The notes beneath the pieces were generated by a model that was not told the DNA's origin, made no database searches, and worked only from the letters and a program-made list of their open reading frames with translations. Both the position numbers and the translations under genes were made by a program. This document shows, one piece after another, positions 45,787 through 53,451 of a stretch of DNA of 64,000 nt (positions within the stretch are counted from its first letter, which is position 1; each line of letters starts with the position of its first letter). Source of the stretch: Streptomyces sp. NRRL B-1347 (GTDB lineage Bacteria; Actinomycetota; Actinomycetes; Streptomycetales; Streptomycetaceae); assembly GCF_000720325.1 (NCBI RefSeq), contig NZ_JOJM01000003.1, forward strand, positions 558,001 to 622,000, given 5' to 3'.

Positions 45787-47541
45787 TCAGAGGGAGTAGC
45801 GGCTTTCGGCGACGCGGTAGAGGCGGCGCCACAGCAGCCGGTTGAGCCCCACGACGTACAGGCTCATCACGGCGACGCCCGCGAGCAGCCGCGGGAAGTC
45901 GCCGTCGGCGGTGGCGCGGGCGATGTACGCGCCGAGCCCTGTGGCGGTCAGTGTGGTGCCGCCGAAGGTGACGACCTCGGAGACGATCGAGGCGTTCCAG
46001 GCGCCGCCGGACGCGGTGATGCCGCCGGTGACGTACGCCGGGAAGACGCCCGGCAGGATCAGCCGCCGCCAGCGCTGCCAGCCCCGTACGCCGAGGTCGT
46101 CCATGGCCTCGCGCAGGTCGCTCGGGATCGACATGGCTCCGGCGATGGTGTTGAAGAGGATGTACCACTGGGCGCCGAGCGCCATCAGGAGGATGCCGCC
46201 GACGTCGATGGACAGGCCCGTCCGCAGGAAGAACCAGACGGCGAGCGGGAACAGGAAGTTGGCGGGGAAGGACGCGAGGACCTGTACGACGGGCTGGGCG
46301 ATCCGGGTCAGGCGCGGCGAGAAGCCGATCCACACGCCGATGGGCACCCAGATCACGGTCGCGACGGCGACCAGCACCACGACGCGGACGAACGTGACGA
46401 GGCCCAGCAGCAGCGGCTCGCCGAACACGCCGAGTCCGGTGCGGTCGTGCAGATAGCCGCCGAGATCGACGAGGCCCCAGACGACGAGGCCGCCCGCGAC
46501 GACGGCGAAGGCGATGTCGCCGGTGCGCCGCCGCGCCGGGTCGAAGGACAGCGGCCTGTCGTCGGTGCCGAGGACACGGGCGGCCCGGCCCAGGGCGCGG
46601 CCCGCCGGGCGCAGCAGCGACCCGAGCAGCCGCGGCCAGTGGGAGCGGCGCAGGAAGTCGAGCACGGCCGAGCGCTGCACCTCGCTCGCCTCGGACTGCT
46701 CGTTCCTGAACTTCTCCGCCCAGGCGGTCAGCGGCCGCCAGAACAGGAAGTTCACGCCGATGACCATGACGGCCATGGTGAGGATGGCCCAGCCGACCTT
46801 GCCGAGGTCGCCGTCGGTGACGGCCGCTCCGGCGTAGGAGCCGACGCCCGGCAGCGCGTACTCCTTGTTGTTGACGCTGATGGCCTCCGACGCGACGAGG
46901 AAGAACCAGCCGCCGCCGAAGCTCATCATGCCGTTCCAGACCAGGCCGATCATCCCGGCCGGCACCTCGACCTTCCAGAACCGCATCCACTTGGTGAAGC
47001 GGAACGACCGGGACAGCTCGTCGAGTTCACGCGGCAGCGAGGTGAGGGACTGATAGAAGCCGAACGTCATGTTCCAGGCCTGCGAGGTGAAGATCGCGAA
47101 GATCGACGCGCACTCCAGGCCGAGCATCGAGCCCGGGAACAGGGCGAGGAACCCGGTCACCGCGACCGTCAGGAAGCCGAGCACGGGCACGGACTGGAGG
47201 ATGTCGAGGGCCGGGATCAGGATCCGTTCGAGACGGCGGCTCTTGGCCGCCGCGTAGGCGTACGCGAAGGTGAAGACGGTCGAGGCGGCGAGCGCGGCGA
47301 ACATGCGCAGGAGCGAGCGCGCCGCGTCGTACGGCAGCCGCGCGGGATCGGTGTCCACCGTGACCGACTGCTCGGTCGAGAAGCGGACGGTGGTGCCCTG
47401 ACCGACCTTGAGGACGAGGTAGAGCAGCACCAGGACGGCCGCGGCTACCACCGCGTCCACCCACGTCATGCGGGACACGCGCCCCGCGAACCGGGATGCG
47501 AGCGGGGCGCGGGACGCGCTGCCGCTGGTCCGGAACGACAT
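45787..47541 (-). CDS. Fused double ABC permease, nitrate/taurine type
   Basis: This 584-residue protein has two BPD_transp_1 halves in one chain. The first contains ELSRSFRFTKWMRFWKVEVPAGMIGLVWN; the second contains EAMDDLGVRGWQRWRRLILPGVFPAYVTGG. Both are EAA loops that contact the ATPase. It forms the whole membrane pore. ATG 47541 follows GGAGGT at 7 nt. Between the two EAA loops is a charged cytoplasmic linker (RRSHWPRLLGSLLRPAGRALG). The missing substrate-binding protein and unknown substrate are discussed in the findings. Confidence 0.9.
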   Translation of the reverse strand: MSFRTSGSASRAPLASRFAGRVSRMTWVDAVVAAAVLVLLYLVLKVGQGTTVRFSTEQSVTVDTDPARLPYDAARSLLRMFAALAASTVFTFAYAYAAAKSRRLERILIPALDILQSVPVLGFLTVAVTGFLALFPGSMLGLECASIFAIFTSQAWNMTFGFYQSLTSLPRELDELSRSFRFTKWMRFWKVEVPAGMIGLVWNGMMSFGGGWFFLVASEAISVNNKEYALPGVGSYAGAAVTDGDLGKVGWAILTMAVMVIGVNFLFWRPLTAWAEKFRNEQSEASEVQRSAVLDFLRRSHWPRLLGSLLRPAGRALGRAARVLGTDDRPLSFDPARRRTGDIAFAVVAGGLVVWGLVDLGGYLHDRTGLGVFGEPLLLGLVTFVRVVVLVAVATVIWVPIGVWIGFSPRLTRIAQPVVQVLASFPANFLFPLAVWFFLRTGLSIDVGGILLMALGAQWYILFNTIAGAMSIPSDLREAMDDLGVRGWQRWRRLILPGVFPAYVTGGITASGGAWNASIVSEVVTFGGTTLTATGLGAYIARATADGDFPRLLAGVAVMSLYVVGLNRLLWRRLYRVAESRYSL

Positions 47542-47662
47542 CACAAGAACCTCCGACCACACTGTGGGCACAGCGGACCCCGGGCCGCGACCGCGGAGTG
47601 CGGCGGGCCGTGCGGGGTGCGGGGCGATGCCCGGCGTGCGTAAGCGAATTGACTGGCGGGGA

Positions 47663-47713
47663 TCAGAAGCCGCCGTCGAGGCAGCGGCCGCTACTGGGAG
47701 GGTCTGCGCCCAT
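47663..47713 (-). CDS. Candidate 16-residue leader peptide
   Basis: On the minus strand AAGGAGG is followed after 6 nt by an ATG frame encoding MGADPPSSGRCLDGGF and a TGA. It lies 122 nt before the fused permease start, in the same direction, in the leader of the ABC operon. The strong ribosome-binding site with such a short frame suggests a regulatory uORF. The gap after it contains GC-rich self-complementary segments that could form attenuator structures. No homologue is known to me. Confidence 0.45.
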   Translation of the reverse strand: MGADPPSSGRCLDGGF

Positions 47714-47776
47714 GGCTGCCTCCTTCGGTGATGTGCCGGACAGGGGCCGTGGGGGGCCAGGGGAAGTGTGCGCTTC

Positions 47777-47854
47777 TTTGCGTCGATACGCAAATAAGCG
47801 GGTCGAGCGGCAGGCGCGACCGGAATCCTCTGTGCATAGTTGCGCAACTATGCA
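47777..47854. promoter_or_regulatory. Two perfect palindromes between the ABC operon and mgtC-like gene
   Basis: TTTGCGT-CGAT-ACGCAAA (47777-47794) and the 22-bp palindrome TGCATAGTTGC/GCAACTATGCA (47833-47854) lie in the divergent promoter region; both contain facing TTGCG/CGCAA or TTGC/GCAA halves. They are probable operators of a regulator encoded elsewhere and could control both directions. The style recalls Fur/Nur-like metal boxes but no regulator can be named. Confidence 0.6.
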
Positions 47855-47899
47855 ACCATGGGGCGTCCCCGTCCGACCGCGCCACCGGGAGGTGCCGCC

Positions 47900-48631
47900 A
47901 TGCAGGCCCTGACCACGTTCGACTTCGCCCTCCGCCTGGGCACAGGCGTCGGCTGCGGCGCCCTCATCGGGGTGGAGCGCCAGTGGCGCGCCCGCATGGC
48001 GGGCCTGCGCACCAACGCGCTCGTCGCCGCGGGCGCCACCCTCTTCGTGCTCTACAGCGAGGCGATGGCCGACCCCACCAGCCCCACCCGCGTCGCCTCG
48101 TACGTCGTCTCGGGCGTCGGCTTCCTCGGCGGCGGCGTCATCATGCGCGAGGGCGCCTCGATCAGCGGCCTCAACACGGCGGCCACGCTGTGGTGTTCGG
48201 CCGCGGTGGGCGTCCTCGCCGCCTCCGGGCGGCTCGCGCTCGCACTGCTCGGCGCGTTCGCGGTCATCGGCGTCCACCTGGTCCTGCGGCCCACCAGCCG
48301 CCTCATCGACCGGGCCCCGCAGGCGAGCGCCGACACCACCACGCAGGTCACCTTCCACGTCACCTGCGACCGCCGCGCGGAGGCACACGTCCGCGCACTG
48401 CTCATCCAGCTCCTGAGCAGCGCCGACCCGCGCCTGGCCGGGCTGCGCATCCGGCGCGGCGAGGACGGCGGGACCACCGCGCTCGAAGCCGCCGTCACCC
48501 TCGACGGCGCACCCGGCGCGGACATGGAGCAGCTCGTGACCCGGCTCTCCCTGGAGCCCGGCGTCCGCGACCTCCACTGGCACCTGACCGACCAGGACGA
48601 CCAGGCGCGCGCCGAGCGGTCGGCGGCCTGA
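47900..48631 (+). CDS. MgtC/SapB-family membrane protein
   Basis: This 243-residue protein has about four to five N-terminal membrane helices (LGTGVGCGALIGVERQWRAR, VVSGVGFLGGGVIMREG, LNTAATLWCSAAVGVLAASG) and a soluble C-terminal domain, the MgtC layout. The conserved Arg/Asp region of helix 1-2 (ERQWRARMAGLRTN) is present. Members affect magnesium homeostasis, ATP synthase or intracellular survival. ATG 47900 after GGGAGGTG is chosen; an upstream TTG frame crosses a palindrome. Confidence 0.88.
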   Translation: MQALTTFDFALRLGTGVGCGALIGVERQWRARMAGLRTNALVAAGATLFVLYSEAMADPTSPTRVASYVVSGVGFLGGGVIMREGASISGLNTAATLWCSAAVGVLAASGRLALALLGAFAVIGVHLVLRPTSRLIDRAPQASADTTTQVTFHVTCDRRAEAHVRALLIQLLSSADPRLAGLRIRRGEDGGTTALEAAVTLDGAPGADMEQLVTRLSLEPGVRDLHWHLTDQDDQARAERSAA

Positions 48632-48682
48632 CCGCACCCCCGGGGCCGCGCCTCCGGGTTCAGCCGCTCACCGGCTCCGACC

Positions 48683-49141
48683 TCACGCCGCGCCGAGGCG
48701 CCGCGCGACCTCGCCGAGGCCCTCCTTCAGGGCGGCGAGCTGGCCGGGCGTGAGGACGTCGATGAGGTGGCCGCGCACCACGCCGACATGGCCGGGGGCG
48801 GCCGCCTCAAGCCGGCGGCGGCCCTCGTCGGTGAGGACGGCGTAGACGCCGCGCACGTCGTCGGCGCAGGAGCGGCGGCGCACCAGGCCCGCCTTCTCCA
48901 GCTGGGTGACCTGGTAGGTGAGCCCGCTCTTGCTCGTGAGGACCACCGCGGCGAGCTCGGTCATGCGTAGCTCACCGCCGTCAGCGGCGGAGAGCCGCAC
49001 CAGCACCTCGTACTGGAGGTGGGACAGGCCGGACTCGTCCTTGAGCTGCTCCTCGATGCGCCGGTTGAGCAGCGCGCCCGCGGTCAGGAAGGCCTGCCAG
49101 GCGGCCATCTCGTCGTCGTCGAGCCAGTGGGTCTTGGGCAT
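48683..49141 (-). CDS. MarR-family regulator (dioxygenase repressor)
   Basis: This 152-residue MarR protein has the winged helix LRMTELAAVVLTSKSGLTYQVTQLEKAGLVRRRSCADDVRGVYA and a long helical frame. It is divergent from the extradiol dioxygenase gene, and two palindromes lie in the 146-bp gap, so it almost certainly represses that gene and itself. It may respond to a phenolic compound, as MarR proteins beside DODA enzymes often do; this is inference. Confidence 0.88.
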   Translation of the reverse strand: MPKTHWLDDDEMAAWQAFLTAGALLNRRIEEQLKDESGLSHLQYEVLVRLSAADGGELRMTELAAVVLTSKSGLTYQVTQLEKAGLVRRRSCADDVRGVYAVLTDEGRRRLEAAAPGHVGVVRGHLIDVLTPGQLAALKEGLGEVARRLGAA

Positions 49142-49159
49142 GGCACCACCCTACGCCTG

Positions 49160-49212
49160 TTGTTCAAATTCGAACCATCGAGTACGGTCGAAAGGTGGTT
49201 CAAATTTGAACC
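49160..49212 (+). promoter_or_regulatory. Dioxygenase promoter with two MarR operators
   Basis: -35 TTGTTC (49160-49165) and -10 TACGGT (49183-49188) are 17 nt apart. The perfect palindrome GGTTCAAATTTGAACC (49197-49212) follows directly after the -10, and a near-copy GTTCAAATTCGAAC (49162-49175) overlaps the -35. Their centres are 36 bp apart. Confidence 0.7.
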
Positions 49213-49287
49213 CGCCGGGCGCCCCACCGCACCGGCGCACCGCCGCACCCGCGCACCACCACATCGCCGCACCGCAAGGAGCCGACC

Positions 49288-50070
49288 ATGACCACCGCAG
49301 CCCCGGAGCGCATGCCGTCCCTCTTCCTGAGCCACGGCGCCCCCACCCTCGCCGAGGACCCCGTCTGGCCGGGCGAGCTGGCCCGCTGGGGCGCCGAGCT
49401 GCCCCGGCCGACGGCGATCCTGATGGTCTCCGCGCACTGGGAGGAGGCCCCGCTCGCCCTCGGCGCGACCACCACCGTGCCGCTCGTCTACGACTTCTGG
49501 GGCTTCCCCGAGCACTACTACGGCGTTCAGTACGCCGCCCCGGGCGCCCCCGAGCTCGCCGAGAAGGTCCGCAAGCTGCTGCGCGGCCCCGGCACCCCGG
49601 TCGCCGACCTGCCCGACCGGGGCCTCGACCACGGCGCGTACGTACCGCTGCGGGAGATGTACCCGGACGCCGACGTGCCGGTGCTCCAGGTGAGCCTGCC
49701 GACCCTGGACCCGCAGCGGCTGATGGAGATCGGGCGCAAGCTCGCGCCGCTGCGCGACGAGGGCGTACTGATCGTCGGCAGCGGGCACTTCACGCACAAC
49801 CTCCGGGCCATCAACCCCGACAACCAGGTGCCCGCCGTCCTGGCCGAGTTCGACGACTGGGGTAGGCGCACCCTGGCGGCCGGGGACGTGGACGCCCTCC
49901 TCGACTTCGCGCACAAGGCGCCCGGCGCCCGCTACGCCCACCCCCGCGAGGAGCACTTCGTACCGCTGGCGGTCACGCTCGGCACGGCGGCGGACGAACT
50001 GCGCACGCAGCGCAGCGTCATCGAGGGCACCTGGCTCGGCCTCTCCAAGCGCTCGGTCCAGTTCGGCTGA
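49288..50070 (+). CDS. DODA-type extradiol ring-cleavage dioxygenase
   Basis: This 260-residue class III extradiol dioxygenase has the conserved His residues at His16 (LSHGAPT), VSAHWEE, LDHGAYVPL, SGHFTHNL and EEHFVPL, matching the YgiD/4,5-DOPA-dioxygenase group. These Fe(II) (or Zn) enzymes open catechol rings. The start follows AAGGAG. It is the only gene controlled by the adjacent MarR module. Substrate range is unknown. Confidence 0.88.
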   Translation: MTTAAPERMPSLFLSHGAPTLAEDPVWPGELARWGAELPRPTAILMVSAHWEEAPLALGATTTVPLVYDFWGFPEHYYGVQYAAPGAPELAEKVRKLLRGPGTPVADLPDRGLDHGAYVPLREMYPDADVPVLQVSLPTLDPQRLMEIGRKLAPLRDEGVLIVGSGHFTHNLRAINPDNQVPAVLAEFDDWGRRTLAAGDVDALLDFAHKAPGARYAHPREEHFVPLAVTLGTAADELRTQRSVIEGTWLGLSKRSVQFG

Positions 50071-50691
50071 GGACGGAAGCCACGCCTCCGTACGGTGCGG
50101 TAGCGCGGTGGCGCCGGAACGTCCGGGCCCTACCCACCCCCTTCGCGCCCGCACCCTGCCGCACGAGGGGCCGTCCCGCGTGTGCCCCGCGACCGGCGGG
50201 CCTCGACGCACACCGTGCGCGGGCTCGTCCGACCCGTGCGGGTGACTGCGTCAAGAGGCGTATCGCACACCAGGGTGTAGCGATCGGCGCAGGGGACACT
50301 CGCTCACTACGCCGGTGACGCCGCAGCGCAGCGCCCGTGCCGTCCGGCGGATCGCTCCCGTCGCCGCGCGTTCTCCCGCACGCGGGGCGGTGGTCGAGGA
50401 GGGCGGGCCGCACGCGCGAGGCAGGCGCGTGCGGCCGCTCTGCTTCATTGTCTCCCTGCCCCGCGGGGACGTGCGGGAGTACGCTGCGAGCAGTCCGTGG
50501 AATGTCTGTCGCCGTCAGCGCGGCGACAGCCCTCCGGCGATCTCTCGGGCCTGGAGCAAGGCCCCCTCCGCCAACGGCTGTGTCCAGCGGGACTCTGCAC
50601 CCGCACCTTTGGCACCGCGCGAGGGATCGCCCGCCAAGGCCTCCCCTCCTTGCCGCCTCCCCCGCGGGGTGCTCGACATCCAGGACTCATC
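50071..50691. other. Gene-poor stretch
   Basis: I find no convincing gene in these 620 bp. Frames on both strands lack ribosome-binding sites and recognisable motifs. A hairpin with 8-bp arms (CTGTCGCC/GGCGACAG, 50506-50529) and a tract close to the STAS start are the only structured parts. It may hold a decayed gene or an untranslated leader. Confidence 0.5.
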
Positions 50692-51024
50692 ATGCGTGGC
50701 TACTTCGCCGACGACCTTCTCCTCATGATGCCTTCGGGCACTCTCGCGGGCGTCCGCCTCTTCGGCGAGGTCGTCAGCGCCCATCGAGCTCCCCTGGCCG
50801 TGGCCCTCACCGAGCAGAGCAAGGACTCGCAGGAGATCACGCTCGACCTCACCGGGGTCCGCTACTTCGCCAACAGCGCCCTCGAAATCCTCGTCGCCCT
50901 CAGCCGCCAGCTGAGCCCGCCCCAGTGCCTGGTCGTGTGCGCGACCCCCGAACTGAGGCTGCGGGAACGGCTCACCGCACGCGGCTGGGACGACATCGAG
51001 ACCCTGCGCCTGACCGACGCGTGA
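50692..51024 (+). CDS. STAS-domain protein (anti-sigma factor antagonist type)
   Basis: This 110-residue protein has the STAS core EITLDLTGVRYFANSALEILVAL; the Ser in NSALEI sits where SpoIIAA-type antagonists are phosphorylated. The strand pattern before and after (RLFGEVVSAHRAPLAVALTE, QCLVVCATPELRLRERL) also fits. The start is chosen as ATG 50692; the longer 175-residue frame adds a Pro/Arg-rich N-terminus without support. No cognate anti-sigma kinase is adjacent. Confidence 0.75.
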   Translation: MRGYFADDLLLMMPSGTLAGVRLFGEVVSAHRAPLAVALTEQSKDSQEITLDLTGVRYFANSALEILVALSRQLSPPQCLVVCATPELRLRERLTARGWDDIETLRLTDA

Positions 51025-51244
51025 CGGCGCCGCCGGAGGTCCTCGCCGTCGCGGGAGGCGGTGAGGCCCGACCGGCGCAGCCGCGGCCGATCGGGCGCAC
51101 CCGTGCGTGTCGGAGGTCCGGCACCCACACGCCGTGACCGCGTACGGCATCGTCGGAGTGCTCGCACCCGCGTCCCGGGAGGCGGCTCGGGAATCGACGG
51201 CCCACGAGGCGGCTCGCGGAGTGGCGCGAAGGGGAGCAGATCTG

Positions 51245-51649
51245 GTGCGTGGCAGCGGCGCGGTGGTGCTCACGGGGGTGCTGCTCAGCACGCTCGCGGG
51301 CTGTGGCTCGCTCGCCGCGCGCGAGGACGCGGCGGCCGCGGCGGCGGCCCGGTTCACGGCGAGCCTGCGCACCTCGGACCCGGAGCGCGGCTGCGCGGCC
51401 CTCGCCCCCGGGACCCGCGACGAACTGGAGCAGTCGGCCGAGCAGCCGTGTGCGCGGGCCCTGCCGGAGGCGGGCCTTCCGGCGGCGGGCCCGGTGCGGA
51501 CCGTCGACGTGTACGGCGGTCAGGCGCGGGTCGTGGCCGAGCGCGACACGCTGTTCCTCTCCTCGTTCCCGGGCGGCTGGAAGGTCACGGCCGCCGGCTG
51601 CGTGCCGCGCGCGGAGAGGCCGTATCGGTGTCTGGTCAAGGGCGGTTGA
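51245..51649 (+). CDS. Small lipoprotein heading the DUF6766 operon
   Basis: The 134-residue precursor has a lipoprotein signal ending LAGC, with modified Cys20. The mature part (about 115 residues) has four cysteines (GCAAL, PCARAL, AGCV, YRCLV) that could form two disulfides and a strand-rich end (TVDVYGGQARVVAERDTLFLSSFPGGWKV). GTG 51245 follows AAGGGGAG at 8 nt. It lies 3 bp before a 27-residue membrane peptide. The function is unknown. Confidence 0.75.
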   Translation: MRGSGAVVLTGVLLSTLAGCGSLAAREDAAAAAAARFTASLRTSDPERGCAALAPGTRDELEQSAEQPCARALPEAGLPAAGPVRTVDVYGGQARVVAERDTLFLSSFPGGWKVTAAGCVPRAERPYRCLVKGG

Positions 51650-51652
51650 CGG

Positions 51653-51736
51653 GTGCGGACCTTGTTCACGCTGTATCTGGTGGTGGTGCTCGGCGGGCTC
51701 GCCTACTGCACGGTGCTGGGGCTGACGCAGCGGTGA
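51653..51736 (+). CDS. 27-residue membrane micropeptide
   Basis: GTG 51653 opens MRTLFTLYLVVVLGGLAYCT and seven more residues to a TGA; almost the whole chain is one hydrophobic helix with positively charged ends. It starts 3 bp after the lipoprotein stop and its TGA overlaps the DUF6766 GTG (GTGA). This tight packing in a three-gene operon strongly suggests real translation. It may be a subunit or regulator of the DUF6766 protein. I recall similar tiny frames beside DUF6766 genes in other Streptomyces. Confidence 0.65.
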   Translation: MRTLFTLYLVVVLGGLAYCTVLGLTQR

Positions 51737-52416
51737 AGCGGCTGCTGCGGTTCCTGCGCAACAACGGCCTGTCGCTGGCGTTCGGGGCCGGGTTCCTGCT
51801 CGCCCTGGCGGGGCAGGCCGTCGCCGGGCGCGCCGAGCTCAACAACCGGCTCGTCGCCGAGGAGCTGCACCCGGTGGGCTTCGGCGGCTATCTGCTCACC
51901 TCCGACTTCGCGGTGGACGTGACGGAGAACTGGCAGTCCGAGTACCTCCAGTTCTTCCTCTACATCTTCGGCACGGTGTGGCTGCTCCAGCACGGCTCGC
52001 CCGAGTCCAAGGAGCTGGACAAGGCGGGCCCGGAGACGGACCGGGAGCAGAAGGCGGGCCGGTACGCGAAGGCGGACTCGCCCCGCTGGGCGTCCGTCGG
52101 CGGCGTCCGCCAGGCGTGGTACTCCCGGTCCCTCGGCATGGTGATGTGCACGCTGTTCCTGCTCTCCTGGCTGGCGCAGTCCGTCACGGGCATGGCCGCG
52201 TACAACGAGGAGCACCTGCGGGAGCTCCAGGCCCCGATCAGCTGGTCGGCGTATCTGACGGCCGCCGACTTCTGGGACCGCACCCTGCAGAACTGGCAGT
52301 CCGAGCTGCTCGCCGTGGGGTCGATGGCGATCTTCTCCGTCTATCTGCGCCAGCGCGGCTCACCGGAGTCCAAGCCGGTGGGATCGGCCCACACGTCGAC
52401 CGGCGTCGAGGGCTGA
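51733..52416 (+). CDS. DUF6766-type membrane protein with two repeated halves
   Basis: This 227-residue protein has about four membrane segments. It contains a clear internal duplication: FGGYLLTSDFAVDVTENWQ...LQHGSPESK in the first half and SWSAYLTAADFWDRTLQNWQ...RQRGSPESK in the second, each preceded by an N/E-rich stretch and followed by the GSPESK tail. I recognise it as the family called DUF6766, from memory. The motif NWQSE, repeated twice, is likely functional. It is translationally coupled to the micropeptide. The biological role is unknown. Confidence 0.78.
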   Translation: MKRLLRFLRNNGLSLAFGAGFLLALAGQAVAGRAELNNRLVAEELHPVGFGGYLLTSDFAVDVTENWQSEYLQFFLYIFGTVWLLQHGSPESKELDKAGPETDREQKAGRYAKADSPRWASVGGVRQAWYSRSLGMVMCTLFLLSWLAQSVTGMAAYNEEHLRELQAPISWSAYLTAADFWDRTLQNWQSELLAVGSMAIFSVYLRQRGSPESKPVGSAHTSTGVEG

Positions 52417-52460
52417 GCCCCGTCCGCCGGGCCGGGTGCGGCCGATCTCCCGGACAGCCC

Positions 52461-53375
52461 CTAGCCCTGGTGCCGCCAGCCGCGGTCCGTGCGGACCAGT
52501 TCCGTGAAGCCCAGGTCCTTCAGGAGCGCGAGGGCCCGGGTGTCGTCGGCCGACTCGTAGGCAAGGAGGCGGTCGGCGCCGGCCAGGCGCAGCCAGCGGG
52601 CGGCCTCGCCGAGGAGCCAGGCGGGCAGGCCGTCCACGCCGTGACCGGGCTCGGCGTGGAGGTTGCCGACGTCCGCGAGGGAGCCGTTGCGAGCCTGGCG
52701 TTCGGGGCGGCCGAGCGCGGTGTCGACCTCGATGAAGCCGAGGTCGCGGCCGTCCAGGTGGGCGGTGAGCCGGGTGCCGCACTCGCCGAGGGAGCGGCGG
52801 ACGGCCAGGCCCGCCACCGGGGCCGGGGGCGTCGGCAGGTCGGGCACCGCGGCGATGAGGACGACCTCGGTGTCGCCGGTGTGCCGGAACCCGGCGCGCT
52901 CGTAGACGGCGCGGACGTGCGGCCAGGCCCGGGGCAGGCCGTACACGGCAGGGGCGGGCAGGGCGCCGTCGGCCTCCCGCACGCGCACGCCCCAGCGGGC
53001 AAGGCGGGCGAGGCAGGCGCTCATCAGCAGGTCGGCGGCGGCGTCCGCGTCCGGCCAGAAGGACGCGGGCGGGTGCGACACGAACCAGTCGACGACGCCC
53101 GCGTCCCGGAAGTCCGGGCCGACCTCGGCGTCGGCGCGGTAGCGCAGCAGGTGCGCGGCGGCCACGACGAACGACCGCTGCTCGGCGACGAGCGTCACGC
53201 GCTCGGCGACCCACGGGTCGGTGATGAACTCGTCGGGCCTGCGCGTCAGCTGGCCGACGACGGTGTTCACGGAGACGGAGACACCGGGCACGACGGCGGC
53301 CACATGGGCGTTCACCAGCTCCGTGAGCTGATCGCGGTCGTCGCGGTGGAAGGGGCGTACCTGGAGCGCGGACAT
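52461..53375 (-). CDS. GNAT protein with two acetyltransferase-like halves
   Basis: This 304-residue protein begins VRPFHRDDRDQLTELVNAHV, a GNAT opening. The first half ends VRAVYERAGFRHTGDTEVVL and the second with LLGEAARWLRLAGADRLLAYESADDTRALALLKDLGFTEL, both GNAT motif A/B endings. An acetyl-CoA P-loop (R/QxxGxG/A) is not obvious in either, so one or both halves may be binding-only. ATG 53375 is followed by a standard N-terminus. Substrate unknown. Confidence 0.78.
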   Translation of the reverse strand: MSALQVRPFHRDDRDQLTELVNAHVAAVVPGVSVSVNTVVGQLTRRPDEFITDPWVAERVTLVAEQRSFVVAAAHLLRYRADAEVGPDFRDAGVVDWFVSHPPASFWPDADAAADLLMSACLARLARWGVRVREADGALPAPAVYGLPRAWPHVRAVYERAGFRHTGDTEVVLIAAVPDLPTPPAPVAGLAVRRSLGECGTRLTAHLDGRDLGFIEVDTALGRPERQARNGSLADVGNLHAEPGHGVDGLPAWLLGEAARWLRLAGADRLLAYESADDTRALALLKDLGFTELVRTDRGWRHQG

Positions 53376-53451
53376 GCGCCAACCTCACTCTTCAAGGCCC
53401 GTCAGGGCCGATGCGTCAAGGAGGCCGCCATGCGATGCGGTACGCCGACGA

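Noticed and set aside
50018..50413. A 131-residue minus-strand frame after the dioxygenase
   Set aside because: Arg/Pro-rich shadow sequence without a start signal or motif; overlaps the real dioxygenase end.
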